Assembly: GCF_030177895.1 (NCBI RefSeq)
Contig: NZ_CP123448.1
Span: 930,001-994,000 of the forward strand
Reading direction: 5' to 3'
DNA length: 64,000 nt
Origin: Kingella negevensis
GTDB taxonomy: Bacteria; Pseudomonadota; Gammaproteobacteria; Burkholderiales; Neisseriaceae
In this document: in pieces, positions 25,806 to 34,555 of the stretch
Numbering within the stretch: position 1 is the stretch's first letter
Layout: each line of letters starts with the position of its first letter
Position numbers and translations under genes: made by a program
Notes under the pieces: model-generated
The model's database searches: none
Told to the model about the DNA's origin: nothing
Seen by the model: only the letters and a program-made list of their open reading frames with translations

Positions 25806-25880
25806 TGGCACGCCCACGGGGAATCGAACCCCGGTTACCGCCGTGAAAGGGCGATGTCCTAACCGCTAGACGATGGGCGC
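25806..25880 (-). tRNA. tRNA-Glu (anticodon TTC)
   Basis: Cloverleaf on the minus strand: acceptor GCGCCCA/TGGGCGT, anticodon stem CGCCC-TTTTCAC-type loop with TTC, T-loop GGTTCGAATCC, and encoded CCA. It lies 19 bases downstream of tRNA-Arg in one transcript. Confidence 0.93.
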
Positions 25881-25899
25881 GGAATAAAGGAACTCTTAC

Positions 25900-25977
25900 T
25901 GGCGCACCCGGAGCGATTCGAACGCCCGACCCTCTGGTTCGTAGCCAGATACTCTATCCAACTGAGCTACGGGTGCC
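25900..25977 (-). tRNA. tRNA-Arg (anticodon ACG)
   Basis: Cloverleaf on the minus strand with acceptor GGCACCC/GGGTGCG, anticodon loop CTACGAA (ACG, read as ICG after editing), T-loop TTCGAAT and encoded CCA. First gene of the two-tRNA operon. Confidence 0.94.
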
Positions 25978-25994
25978 GTGTAAGAAAGATTTGA

Positions 25995-26023
25995 ATTATA
26001 GTAACCAACCCAAAAACTGTCAA
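25995..26023 (-). promoter_or_regulatory. Near-perfect sigma70 promoter of the tRNA-Arg/Glu operon
   Basis: On the minus strand TTGACA, a 17-base spacer and TATAAT match consensus exactly. The -10 box ends 17 bases before the tRNA-Arg gene, leaving a very short leader. Confidence 0.92.
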
Positions 26024-26089
26024 TACTCTATTTCACAAAATTTATCAAAAATCGTATAATTCACGAAAATTATTAAAGAAATTTTTATC

Positions 26090-27484
26090 ATGCTTTCATC
26101 TTTTAATGAACTAGCTGCACATTTTGCCCACTATCCTACCCCCGTTGTGATTATCGATTTAGAAACCACGGGCGGAAATTTAACCACAGACAGAATCACG
26201 GAAATCGCTTTCCTGCATTTTTGGCAAGGCAAAATCACGCCCATTCAACAACTGATTAACCCAACGACTCCCATCAGCAGCTTTGTGCAAGACTTAACAG
26301 GCATCAGCAACGAAATGGTTGCCACCGCACCACAATTTGCCGATTTCGCTCCCAACATTTTACCCCTGTTGCGTGGCAGTCTGCTGATTGCGCATAACAG
26401 TAAATTTGACTACACCATTCTGCGCCATGAATTTCAGCGCATGGGCGTACCATTTGCCACGCCAGCTTTATGCAGCGTGCAACTATCACGCAAGCTGTAC
26501 CCCGAATTTTACAAGCATAATTTAGACACGATTATCGAACGCCACAACATCGCCGTGGAAGACCGTCATCGCGCGATGAGCGATGTGTTAGCGTTAGCAG
26601 AATTTTTGCAGCTTTCAGTGAAAGAACGCGGCGAAAGTGCATGGTTTCAGGCTGCGAAACAATTATTCAATCCCCCAATGCTGCCTGAAAACGTCAATCC
26701 AAGCATTTTTCAGGCAGCGTTTGAATTGTCTGACAATTTTGGCGTTTCGATTTGGTATGATGCAGCAGGGCAAACTTTCGCGTTACACGAGCATGAACAC
26801 GCGTTTCGTGAAGTGGCGGTTTTGTTGCGACAAAGTACTTACGCGCGCGCGGCAAAACTGGTTTTCGTACCAACGCTAGGCGCATTGCATAACGTGCAAA
26901 CTCGCGCGGAAATCATGGCGGAACATGGTTTGCTGCCAGCCGATGAAATCGTGCGTCATTCCATTTTGGTGCAGCAAGACATCGTTTCAGGCTGCCTGAA
27001 AACGCGCATTCGCCCTTTGCGTGCAGGTTTTTATGATAAACCGCCGCGCGGCTTGTTTTTGAACACAAAAGCGGCAAAACGCGCATTATCCGCATGGGCG
27101 AAAGAGCAGGATTTGTGCCCGAATATGCTGGGCATTTTGCCTGACGAGTTGCCAAAAGGAACGCCTTGCCCTGTGAGCGTCGTTGGTAAATGCTCGGCGG
27201 CATGTGAAGCGCAGGACGTAGCGGCGCACAATATGGCGGTTCAGGCTGCGCTAGTATATTTGCCTGTTTGCGATTGGGGCAAATCCAAGCGCGTGTGCGT
27301 AACAGAAGTGGATAAACTGAGCGGTCGTGCAGTTGTGATTGTGTGTGATAGCGGCGCGATTTTGCTGTCTGACGGACGTTGGTTTGTGAGCGCGGACGCG
27401 TTGGCTGTGATGAAACAAAAATTCAAAACGGCGAAACATGAAATCAAAACTGCTCAAAAAATAGGCAGTCTGAAAATATTTTGA
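26090..27484 (+). CDS. DEDDh 3'-5' exonuclease (PolC/epsilon-like) with UvrC-like C-terminal region
   Basis: The 464-residue protein has an N-terminal exonuclease domain related to DNA polymerase III epsilon: IIDLETTGG (ExoI), HNSKFDYTILRHEF (ExoII) and HRAMSDVLAL (ExoIII, the DEDDh histidine), spanning about 17-175. The second half occupies the place of the GIY-YIG UvrC/Cho-like domain found in related exonuclease fusions. Here the GIY and YIG signatures are not recognisable (FGVSIWYDAAGQTFAL), so the nuclease centre of that half seems degenerate; CPVSVVGKCSAACEAQD resembles the cysteine-bearing segment after the UvrC nuclease domain. A role in DNA repair is probable. The gene stands alone between the tRNA promoter and rpoD. 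Confidence 0.8.
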   Translation: MLSSFNELAAHFAHYPTPVVIIDLETTGGNLTTDRITEIAFLHFWQGKITPIQQLINPTTPISSFVQDLTGISNEMVATAPQFADFAPNILPLLRGSLLIAHNSKFDYTILRHEFQRMGVPFATPALCSVQLSRKLYPEFYKHNLDTIIERHNIAVEDRHRAMSDVLALAEFLQLSVKERGESAWFQAAKQLFNPPMLPENVNPSIFQAAFELSDNFGVSIWYDAAGQTFALHEHEHAFREVAVLLRQSTYARAAKLVFVPTLGALHNVQTRAEIMAEHGLLPADEIVRHSILVQQDIVSGCLKTRIRPLRAGFYDKPPRGLFLNTKAAKRALSAWAKEQDLCPNMLGILPDELPKGTPCPVSVVGKCSAACEAQDVAAHNMAVQAALVYLPVCDWGKSKRVCVTEVDKLSGRAVVIVCDSGAILLSDGRWFVSADALAVMKQKFKTAKHEIKTAQKIGSLKIF

Positions 27485-27636
27485 TACTTCAGTGAATTAG
27501 TTTACTTATCCACAAGTTATCCTGATGTTTACACGCTATTTGTGTTTTAAACTTTTAGGCTGCCTGAAAATGCAGTGGTTTAAATTTCGACAACGCTCAC
27601 AGTATTGATTTAAATTCAAATCACTGCATTTAAATC

Positions 27637-27645
27637 TGTTATAAT
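27637..27645 (+). promoter_or_regulatory. Extended -10 promoter upstream of rpoD
   Basis: TGTTATAAT is a full extended -10 element (TGnTATAAT); no good -35 stands at 17 bases. It lies 203 bases before the chosen rpoD ATG, leaving a long leader that contains an uptake sequence core. Confidence 0.55.
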
Positions 27646-27848
27646 TCACGCCCTTATTTTTTCAGGCTGCCTACTTGTAATTAGCCTGTTAAACCCTATA
27701 TTTCATCTACAATTTATTTCTTGGTCTGAAAGCCATTTTGAGCTATTGCAGACAAAACCAGCACATCTATTGCAACGCGTTGCCCAACGATAGGCAAGAA
27801 AATCATTCATTGCAACCATGTGTTTCTTTTCATTACGAGTTTCTACAA

Positions 27849-29792
27849 ATGTCTGAACGAATTATTGACAACGATAACGAAGAACAAAACGAAAATCGCG
27901 CCTTAACCCCCGAAGAGCAACGTGAACGCTTGCGTCGCCTGATTATTTTGGGCAAAGAACGCGGCTACATCACTTACGCTGAAATCAACGACGCGCTGCC
28001 TGATGATATGTCAGACGCAGAGCAAATCGACAACATCGTCAATATGATTCAAGGCTTGGGTATTCAAGTAACCGAAGAAGCCCCTGACGCAGATTCTTTG
28101 TTGATGAGCGATAACAGCGCAGCCGTTACCGATGAAGACGCGGTTGCGGAAGCCGAAGCTGCTTTGTCGCAAGCTGATTCTGAATTTGGTCGCACCACAG
28201 ACCCTGTACGTATGTATATGCGCGAAATGGGGCAAGTGAACTTGCTGACACGTGAAGACGAAATCAAAATCGCCAAAGAAATTGAACATGCGTTGAAAAA
28301 CATGATTCAAGCCATTTCAGCCTGTCCAGGTTCAGTTGGCGAAATCTTGGCGTTGATTGACCAAGTGAAAAAAGACGAAATTCGCGTTGATGAAGTGGTG
28401 GAAGCCATTATTGACCCGAATGAAGTTTTGCTGAACGAATTGGGTTTGGGACACTTGGAAAGCAGCCTGAACAGTGCAGATGAAGCCAGCGATGAAGATG
28501 AATCTGATGAAGATGACGAAGATGATGGCGGCGATGTTTCAGGCGGCATGGACAACCAACAAAACTTGGAAGAATTAAAAGCCCAAGTACTGGAACACTT
28601 CAAGCAAATTGAAAAAAGCTACGGTTTGATGAACAAAGCGTTGGATAAACACGACAGCAAACACGCGAAATATTTAGAACACCGCGATGCGATTGCGCAA
28701 AAATTGTTGAAAGTACGTTTCTCTACTCGCCAAATTGAGAATTTGAGTGCCAACTTGCGTGGTCGCGTGGAGCAAATTCGCAAATTAGAACGCGAAATCC
28801 GCGATATTTGCTTGGAACGTGTCCGCATGGACAGACAATATTTCATTGATAGTTTCTTGCCAAACGCGACTAACTTGGATTGGCTGGAAGAAGAAATTGC
28901 GAAAAAACGTGTTTGGAGTGAAGCACTTGACCGTTTCCGTCATGCGATTTTGGAAAAACAAACTGAAATGGCTAATTTGGAAGCGCATGCGCGTATTTCC
29001 ATTACTGAGCTGAAAGAAATCAGCAAAAACATGTCGGCAAGCGAGCGCGAAACGGCGCAAGCGAAACAAAAAATGATTCAAGCGAACTTGCGTTTGGTGA
29101 TTTCGATTGCGAAAAAATACACCAACCGTGGTTTGCAATTCTTGGATTTGATTCAAGAAGGTAACATTGGATTGATGAAAGCTGTGGATAAATTTGAATA
29201 CCGCCGTGGTTACAAATTCTCCACATACGCAACGTGGTGGATTCGCCAAGCAATTACACGTTCGATTGCCGACCAAGCGCGCACCATTCGTATCCCAGTT
29301 CACATGATTGAAACGATTAACAAGATGAACCGCATTTCGCGTCAATATCTGCAAGAAACAGGAGAAGATCCTGATTCTGCAAAATTGGCGGAATTGATGG
29401 AAATGCCTGAAGACAAAATCCGCAAAATCATGAAAATCGCCAAAGAGCCAATCTCTATGGAAACGCCTGTGGGTGATGACGATGATTCGCACTTGGGCGA
29501 CTTTATTGAAGACGTGAATAACGTTGCGCCGGCAGAAGCGGCGATGTATTCAAGTTTGCGTGAAGTAACGGCAGATGTGTTGGAAAGCCTGACACCGCGT
29601 GAAGCAAAAGTGTTGCGTATGCGCTTTGGTATTGATATGAATACTGACCACACGTTGGAAGAAGTGGGTAAACAGTTTGATGTTACGCGTGAACGTATTC
29701 GCCAAATTGAAGCAAAAGCGTTGCGTAAATTGCGCCATCCAACGCGCTCTGATAAGCTGAAAAGTTTCTTGGATAGCGAAGAAGGTAAGTAA
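27849..29792 (+). CDS. rpoD: Primary sigma factor RpoD (sigma70)
   Basis: The 647-residue sigma factor has region 1.1 at its N-terminus ([23 protein letters not shown]), region 1.2 ([18 protein letters not shown]), an acidic non-conserved region ([13 protein letters not shown]), and regions 2 ([42 protein letters not shown]), 3 and 4 ([35 protein letters not shown]). I start at ATG 27849, which gives [13 protein letters not shown] and matches Neisseria RpoD in form; the frame is open to 27738, but those 37 codons have no family resemblance. The ribosome site at 27849 is weak. It directs housekeeping transcription. Confidence 0.96.
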   Translation: MSERIIDNDNEEQNENRALTPEEQRERLRRLIILGKERGYITYAEINDALPDDMSDAEQIDNIVNMIQGLGIQVTEEAPDADSLLMSDNSAAVTDEDAVAEAEAALSQADSEFGRTTDPVRMYMREMGQVNLLTREDEIKIAKEIEHALKNMIQAISACPGSVGEILALIDQVKKDEIRVDEVVEAIIDPNEVLLNELGLGHLESSLNSADEASDEDESDEDDEDDGGDVSGGMDNQQNLEELKAQVLEHFKQIEKSYGLMNKALDKHDSKHAKYLEHRDAIAQKLLKVRFSTRQIENLSANLRGRVEQIRKLEREIRDICLERVRMDRQYFIDSFLPNATNLDWLEEEIAKKRVWSEALDRFRHAILEKQTEMANLEAHARISITELKEISKNMSASERETAQAKQKMIQANLRLVISIAKKYTNRGLQFLDLIQEGNIGLMKAVDKFEYRRGYKFSTYATWWIRQAITRSIADQARTIRIPVHMIETINKMNRISRQYLQETGEDPDSAKLAELMEMPEDKIRKIMKIAKEPISMETPVGDDDDSHLGDFIEDVNNVAPAEAAMYSSLREVTADVLESLTPREAKVLRMRFGIDMNTDHTLEEVGKQFDVTRERIRQIEAKALRKLRHPTRSDKLKSFLDSEEGK

Positions 29793-29796
29793 TGAT

Positions 29797-29832
29797 AAAA
29801 GCAGCCTGAAAAGTTTTTTCAGGCTGCTTTTT
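29797..29832 (+). terminator. Uptake-sequence hairpin terminator after rpoD
   Basis: AAAAGCAGCCTGAAAA pairs with TTTTTTCAGGCTGCTTTT, four bases after the rpoD stop, with T run. Confidence 0.88.
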
Positions 29833-29860
29833 TATAAACTAGAAAATTAGCAGATGTGAA

Positions 29861-29886
29861 AAAAGCAGCCTGAAAAGGCTGCTTTT
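29861..29886 (-). terminator. Hairpin terminator of the Gly-Gly-Gly-Cys-Leu tRNA operon
   Basis: AAAAGCAGCCT-GAAA-AGGCTGCTTTT, an 11-bp perfect stem, lies 7 bases after tRNA-Leu on the minus strand with T residues following. Confidence 0.82.
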
Positions 29887-29892
29887 ATAATT

Positions 29893-29982
29893 TGGTGCCC
29901 GAGACCGGAATCGAACCGGTACGCTCGGTTTAGGAGCGACGGATTTTAAGTCCGTTGTGTCTACCAATTCCACCACTCGGGC
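29893..29982 (-). tRNA. tRNA-Leu (anticodon TAA)
   Basis: Class II tRNA on the minus strand with acceptor GCCCGAG/CTCGGGC, anticodon loop CTTAAAA (TAA), a long variable arm, T-loop GGTTCGATTCC and encoded CCA. Last gene of a five-tRNA operon. Confidence 0.93.
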
Positions 29983-30092
29983 ACTCTTTAGAACTGGATT
30001 TTGGAGTCGATGGCGTGGATTCACACCAGCCTATATAAAGGCTGCACCCTTTATCGCATAAATTCTCTGCCACCCCGCCATTTATAAATAGC

Positions 30093-30166
30093 TGGAGGCG
30101 AAAGCCAGAATCGAACTGGCGTCCACGGATTTGCAATCCGCTGCATTACCACTATGCTATTTCGCC
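30093..30166 (-). tRNA. tRNA-Cys (anticodon GCA)
   Basis: Cloverleaf on the minus strand with acceptor GGCGAAA/TTTCGCC, anticodon loop TTGCAAA (GCA), and encoded CCA. A spacer of 110 bases without clear features separates it from tRNA-Leu. Confidence 0.93.
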
Positions 30167-30196
30167 ATTTATACCGCATAAATGCAATATAAAAAA

Positions 30197-30272
30197 TGGA
30201 GCGGGAAACGAGTCTCGAACTCGCGACCTCAACCTTGGCAAGGTTGCGCTCTACCAACTGAGCTATTCCCGC
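30197..30272 (-). tRNA. tRNA-Gly (anticodon GCC), copy 3 of 3
   Basis: Cloverleaf GCGGGAA...TTCCCGC with anticodon loop TTGCCAA (GCC) and encoded CCA. It is identical to the copy at 30293. Confidence 0.94.
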
Positions 30273-30292
30273 ATAACGAAATTTAATCAGAG

Positions 30293-30368
30293 TGGAGCGG
30301 GAAACGAGTCTCGAACTCGCGACCTCAACCTTGGCAAGGTTGCGCTCTACCAACTGAGCTATTCCCGC
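30293..30368 (-). tRNA. tRNA-Gly (anticodon GCC), copy 2 of 3
   Basis: Same sequence as the copy at 30197; 20 bases separate the two genes. Confidence 0.94.
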
Positions 30369-30391
30369 CCTGATTAAATTATTTTAAATTA

Positions 30392-30467
30392 TGGAGCGGG
30401 AAACGAGTCTCGAACTCGCGACCTCAACCTTGGCAAGGTTGTGCTCTACCAACTGAGCTACTCCCGC
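30392..30467 (-). tRNA. tRNA-Gly (anticodon GCC), copy 1 of 3
   Basis: First gene of the operon. It differs from the other two copies at two positions, in the acceptor stem (GCGGGAG) and the D arm (GCACAACC), the former creating a G-T pair. Confidence 0.94.
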
Positions 30468-30499
30468 GTTTCACTTCTTGCTACAGCGAAGAAGTAGAC

Positions 30500-30527
30500 A
30501 TTATAACAGCTTGAAATTTTCTGTCAA
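30500..30527 (-). promoter_or_regulatory. Near-consensus sigma70 promoter of the five-tRNA operon
   Basis: On the minus strand TTGACA, a 16-base spacer and TATAAT (with TG one base upstream, an extended -10) stand about 33 bases before the first tRNA-Gly. Confidence 0.92.
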
Positions 30528-30545
30528 GCATTTCTCGAAAAATTT

Positions 30546-31109
30546 TTACTGAAATTCTTTCCATGCCATTTTCAAATAATAAAACATAGACCATACGGTT
30601 AAAACTGATGCTATAAACATCAATAAGTTACCAATAAAATGTAAGCCAAAATTGCCAACTGGCGATGTATGCAGCAATAATAAAAAAATAGCAGCCATTT
30701 GCGCAGCCGTTTTCAATTTACCGATATAAGCAACAGCAACACTATTCCTTTTTCCCATTTGCGCCATCCATTCACGCAATGCAGAAATGGTAATTTCACG
30801 CCCAATGATAATCATGGCATACAAGTCTAATGTTCGATTGAGCTTAACCAGCAAAATCAACGCAACAGCTACCATTAACTTATCTGCAACAGGGTCAAGG
30901 AACGCGCCAAAATCAGATGTTTGCTTCCAATGTCGCGCCAAAAAACCATCAAGCCAATCTGTTATTCCTGCCACCGCAAAAATAGCAGCAGCAGTAATAT
31001 TAACTGTTTCTTCCGCTATCCACGTATTCGGTATATAGAACAAAGCGGTAAAGACTGGGATAAGCGCAATCCTCATCCAAGTTAATCCAATAGGTATATT
31101 CCACTGCAT
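30546..31109 (-). CDS. pgsA: CDP-diacylglycerol-glycerol-3-phosphate 3-phosphatidyltransferase
   Basis: The 187-residue integral membrane enzyme makes phosphatidylglycerol phosphate. The CDP-alcohol phosphotransferase motif DG-x2-AR-x8-G-x3-D-x3-D is complete (D54 G55, A58 R59, G68, D72, D76). Several hydrophobic helices are visible, from WMRIALIPVFTALFYI to the C-terminal LLMFIASVLTVWSMFYYL. Length is typical. It is downstream of the mltD-like gene's terminator region on the opposite side and shares the strand with the tRNA operon that follows, which has its own promoter. Confidence 0.95.
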   Translation of the reverse strand: MQWNIPIGLTWMRIALIPVFTALFYIPNTWIAEETVNITAAAIFAVAGITDWLDGFLARHWKQTSDFGAFLDPVADKLMVAVALILLVKLNRTLDLYAMIIIGREITISALREWMAQMGKRNSVAVAYIGKLKTAAQMAAIFLLLLHTSPVGNFGLHFIGNLLMFIASVLTVWSMFYYLKMAWKEFQ

Positions 31110-31190
31110 AATGATTCTTTCCTCATTTTTTCAAGTAGTCTGAAAACAAAATTCGCAAAATTGTAACGAGTTATATTTTTTTTAACAAGT

Positions 31191-31229
31191 AAAAAAGGTC
31201 GTCCTTGTGAACCAAATACAAGAACGACC
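31191..31229 (-). terminator. Hairpin terminator after the MltD-like gene
   Basis: GGTCGT-[CT]-CTTGT stems pair over 12 bp with one mismatch around a 9-base loop; on the minus strand a T run follows. It stands 18 bases after the stop. Confidence 0.82.
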
Positions 31230-31247
31230 ATTCTTTAGCACTTAAAA

Positions 31248-33548
31248 TTATGACAATTTAATTTTTTGTCCAACCTTAATTGTGCTTTCACCATTATTAA
31301 AACGTTTCAAATCATTCACTTTTAAGCCATAGCGCGCAGCTAACCCTTCTAACGTCTCACCTTTTTTAACGGTATGCGTTGCTGGGATTATAGATTTCGA
31401 CGCATCAGATTTACGGCTATCATTCTCTACTTTTGTTGTTTCTGTGCGTTTAGCACTATTCTTAACAGTAACCTTTAGCTTCTGACCAATTTCAATATGA
31501 TTGCCTTTAATATTATTTGCCGCAATCAAATCCGCAACGCTTACATCATAACGGCCAGCAATATTAAACAAAGTATCTCCATTAACTACTTTATGTATCC
31601 CTTTAGCTTGTGCCAACTCCAATTCAGCTTTCTTCACTGCTGCCAATTCTGCCGCTTTTGCACTATTTCTCACATTGATTTTAAGCGTTTGCCCTGTTTC
31701 AATATGATTAGCCTTAATATTGTTGGCAAAAACCAAATCGGCTACGCTTACATCATAACGAACAGCAATGCTAGATAAAGTATCCCCGCTGCTTACTTTA
31801 TGAATACCTTTCGCTTTAGCCTGAGCCAACTCCAGCTCTGCTTTCTTAGCAGCCACAGCTTCGGCTTTAGCCTGAGCTTCGGCTTTAGCTTTTTCAGCAG
31901 CCGCAATTTGTTGCTGACGCTTACGCTCTTCAGCAGCACGCAGTTCCGAAATGGCACGAGCTTTAGCCTCTTCAGCATCAGCTTTTGCCAGTGCAACACG
32001 AATACGCTCTTGCGTTTCAGCACGTTCTTGAGCTTCTTGAGTCAAACGAGTAGCTTCACTTTCTTCAGGAATAACTGGAATATTAATTACTTGAGTTACA
32101 GTTGTTTCAACAGGTGTAGACGCTTCAACAGTATTGGCTTGAGCCACTTCTGCTTTTGGGGCAGGCTGTGCAACAGACGTATAAACAGCCTCAGTTACTA
32201 CTGAAGTAGCCACAGATGTAGTCGCAACAACCTCTTGAACAGGTGCTTTAATTTGATTGCTAGTAGCCACAACTGGTGTAGTGCGAGCAACAGGAACAAC
32301 CGTATTCAAAGCACCCGCTCTTAATACAGGTTGCTGCTCAACAAATGTATCAGGCGTATTGTCCACATCCGCTTTAGCAAAATCTGCAATAGAACGAATG
32401 CCCGATGCACGATTCTTAGCCACTAAAATACTACGACCCGCATTAATATGCGTACCACTCACACCATTCAATTGCTTCAGTTCAGACACACTACTACCCG
32501 TTTGATTAGCAATATCCGTCAATGCCATACGCGAATCAGGTGTAAACACATCCCAAGACAACAACGCCTTTTTATCCGCATCTTTATAATTGCTTTCAAA
32601 CGTACGCACAGAATCCACAGGCAATAACATGCGGCGATTGTCTTTCGGAATAAAAACAGGCGTTTTAAAAGCAGGATTCAAACGCAAAAACTCATCTTCA
32701 GAGATATTCGCCAAATGAGCCGCCGCCATAATATCCATCGGCGTTTTCACTTCAACCGCCTTAAAATACGGCTCAGATTTAATATCAGGCAAACTCAAAC
32801 CATAAGACTGCGGATTGCGAACCAAATTACGTACTGCCAACAATTTAGGCACATAATTACGCGTTTCATTTGGCATACGCAAATTTTCATAAGTAGGCGG
32901 CAAACCAGCAGCCATTGCACGGTTCACCGCGCGGCTCATATTGCCCTCACCCCAGTTATAAGCTGCTAGAGCCAAAGACCAATCGCCAAACAAACCATAC
33001 AAATATTGCAAATAGTCCAAAGCCGCGTCAGTCGCCGCATACACATCATGACGACCATCATACAAAGGCGTTTGCTCCAAACCATAATGGCGACCCGTAG
33101 CAGGCATAAACTGCCACAAACCAGACGCACCCACATGAGATTTAGCCTTCGTTACATACGCACTCTCAATAAACGGCAACAAAGCCACTTCCGCAGGCAT
33201 ATTGCGTTTATTCACCTCATTCGCGATGTGGTACATATAAGGCGTACTACGCTGAATCGTCCGATTAAAATAAGCACTGTTATTCACAAACTTACTTTCA
33301 TGACTACGAACCAACGAAGAATTCACCTCATTCATACGGAAATTTTTACGCAAATTTCCCCAAATATCGCCAGAGCCAAACAAGCTACTGACAAAACCAG
33401 TCGAGCTAGAAGACGCACTAAAAGGAAAAGTTTGCATGCGCATCATCGCAGCACTCGTTTGCGCAGGCTGAAACTCTTTACCATAAGCCAAATTAGGTAA
33501 AATAAACAAGCCGCTAATCGCCAGCGCAATGGTTTTCGTGTGTTTCAT
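31248..33548 (-). CDS. mltD: MltD-like membrane-bound lytic transglycosylase with three LysM domains
   Basis: The 766-residue protein begins with a signal peptide (KTIALAISGLFILPNLAYG). A family-1 lytic transglycosylase domain follows: LPFIESAYVTKAKSHVGASG holds the catalytic Glu128, then GLWQFMPATGRHYGL and AAYNWGEGNM. A long Ala/Lys/Glu-rich linker, probably a coiled coil (about 500-590), precedes two near-identical LysM repeats (HKVSSGDTLSSIAVRYDVS and HKVVNGDTLFNIAGRYDVS) and a third, more distant one at the C-terminus. The enzyme cleaves peptidoglycan glycan strands to anhydro-muropeptides. It is longer than E. coli MltD because of the linker and extra LysM. No lipobox is visible, so it is probably periplasmic and soluble. 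Confidence 0.9.
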   Translation of the reverse strand: MKHTKTIALAISGLFILPNLAYGKEFQPAQTSAAMMRMQTFPFSASSSSTGFVSSLFGSGDIWGNLRKNFRMNEVNSSLVRSHESKFVNNSAYFNRTIQRSTPYMYHIANEVNKRNMPAEVALLPFIESAYVTKAKSHVGASGLWQFMPATGRHYGLEQTPLYDGRHDVYAATDAALDYLQYLYGLFGDWSLALAAYNWGEGNMSRAVNRAMAAGLPPTYENLRMPNETRNYVPKLLAVRNLVRNPQSYGLSLPDIKSEPYFKAVEVKTPMDIMAAAHLANISEDEFLRLNPAFKTPVFIPKDNRRMLLPVDSVRTFESNYKDADKKALLSWDVFTPDSRMALTDIANQTGSSVSELKQLNGVSGTHINAGRSILVAKNRASGIRSIADFAKADVDNTPDTFVEQQPVLRAGALNTVVPVARTTPVVATSNQIKAPVQEVVATTSVATSVVTEAVYTSVAQPAPKAEVAQANTVEASTPVETTVTQVINIPVIPEESEATRLTQEAQERAETQERIRVALAKADAEEAKARAISELRAAEERKRQQQIAAAEKAKAEAQAKAEAVAAKKAELELAQAKAKGIHKVSSGDTLSSIAVRYDVSVADLVFANNIKANHIETGQTLKINVRNSAKAAELAAVKKAELELAQAKGIHKVVNGDTLFNIAGRYDVSVADLIAANNIKGNHIEIGQKLKVTVKNSAKRTETTKVENDSRKSDASKSIIPATHTVKKGETLEGLAARYGLKVNDLKRFNNGESTIKVGQKIKLS

Positions 33549-33752
33549 AGAAAAAGTATCGTAATAACAAAAAAATAATCCATAATCGTAAAGCCATTGC
33601 CCCCTACTGTCAAGTTACAGCCAACTAGCTAAACATTTAAAAAAACGAAAAAAATTCACTAAAATCATCGTGTAAAAATCCCAAACAAGCAGCCTGAAAA
33701 ACACAAAATCCACTATAATTTTTTCTCCACCGCAGTCCAAGAGAAAACCAAA

Positions 33753-34448
33753 ATGCTAGACAAACAATTCCTATACGACTGGTTTACCCACGACACACTC
33801 GGCAGCTATCTCATCATACAAGAGCAAGACTTCATTCAAACCGCCCTCAGCAAATACCGCCCCTATCGCACCCTATGGCTTGGCGACCTATCCACCCACA
33901 TCGCCCAAAAAATGCAGCCTGAAAACAGCATCACCCAAAGCGAATATCTCCCTGCTGAAATCATCGCCAGCGCACAAACCCTGCCATGGCGCAGCAACAC
34001 TTTTGACTGCATCATCACCGCTCACCTACCCGAAACCGAACCCCAACTCACCCAAATCCTAGCCGAACTCTACCGCATTACTACCCCACAAGGACACTTA
34101 TTACTTACCAGTTTCAATCCCTATTCCCTCTGGCGATTTTGGCGCACAGCCCAGCTACCCAACGTCAGCAAAAGCCTGTCACTCAGCCACATACAACAAC
34201 ACGCCCAATCCGCTCAATGGCAAATAGAAAAAGTCAAATTCATCAACCACCTTCCCCCATTCAGGCAGCCTGAAAACTGGCAACTGATTGAATATGCAGG
34301 AGAATACCTCTGGACACAAGGTGCAACCATTCACGGTATTGTGCTAGCCAAACAAGTTGCCCAAATCACACCCACCACCCAAACACAAACCAATATTGAT
34401 TTTGACGACCTAAACGCGCTAAGCATTGCCAGATTAAATAATCAATAA
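33753..34448 (+). CDS. SAM-dependent methyltransferase (type 11-like)
   Basis: The 231-residue protein has a class I methyltransferase fold outline: a glycine-poor first strand RTLWLGDLSTHIAQK, the YLPAEIIASAQTLPWRSNTFDCIITAH segment typical of Methyltransf_11 proteins (LP(W/F)..N.FD.I), and LAELYRITTPQGHLLLTSFNPYSLW. It resembles the small family of methyltransferases encoded near rnhA/gloB in proteobacteria, though no such neighbours are here. The substrate is unknown. It stands alone, divergent from mltD, and ends in an uptake-sequence terminator. Confidence 0.8.
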   Translation: MLDKQFLYDWFTHDTLGSYLIIQEQDFIQTALSKYRPYRTLWLGDLSTHIAQKMQPENSITQSEYLPAEIIASAQTLPWRSNTFDCIITAHLPETEPQLTQILAELYRITTPQGHLLLTSFNPYSLWRFWRTAQLPNVSKSLSLSHIQQHAQSAQWQIEKVKFINHLPPFRQPENWQLIEYAGEYLWTQGATIHGIVLAKQVAQITPTTQTQTNIDFDDLNALSIARLNNQ

Positions 34449-34481
34449 AAAAGCAGCCTGAAAACGTTTCAGGCTGCTTTT
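34449..34481 (+). terminator. Uptake-sequence terminator after the methyltransferase gene
   Basis: AAAAGCAGCCTGAAA pairs with TTTCAGGCTGCTTTT across a tiny loop, directly after the stop. Confidence 0.87.
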
Positions 34482-34487
34482 ACTCAA

Positions 34488-34555
34488 TTATAGTTAATTA
34501 AAATAAAAATAGGACAGTAATGGATCTGTGAAATTATCATAACTAGGCAAAATTG
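34488..34555 (-). mobile_element. IS630-family end remnant
   Basis: About 65 bases match the terminus and the last codons of the IS630 transposase at 50.1 kb (TAGTTAATTAAAATAAAAAT... through ATCATAACTAGGCAAAATTG). The remnant ends where the IS1 element begins. Confidence 0.8.

Noticed and set aside
27738..27848. N-terminal extension of RpoD by 37 residues
   Set aside because: The extension has no resemblance to sigma factors, while the ATG at 27849 begins a normal region 1.1; an extended -10 promoter lies at 27637, so the stretch is leader.
28030..28310. Several long antisense frames inside rpoD, lipA, miaB and other genes
   Set aside because: They are shadows of strongly biased coding sequence, with no ribosome sites or recognisable domains.
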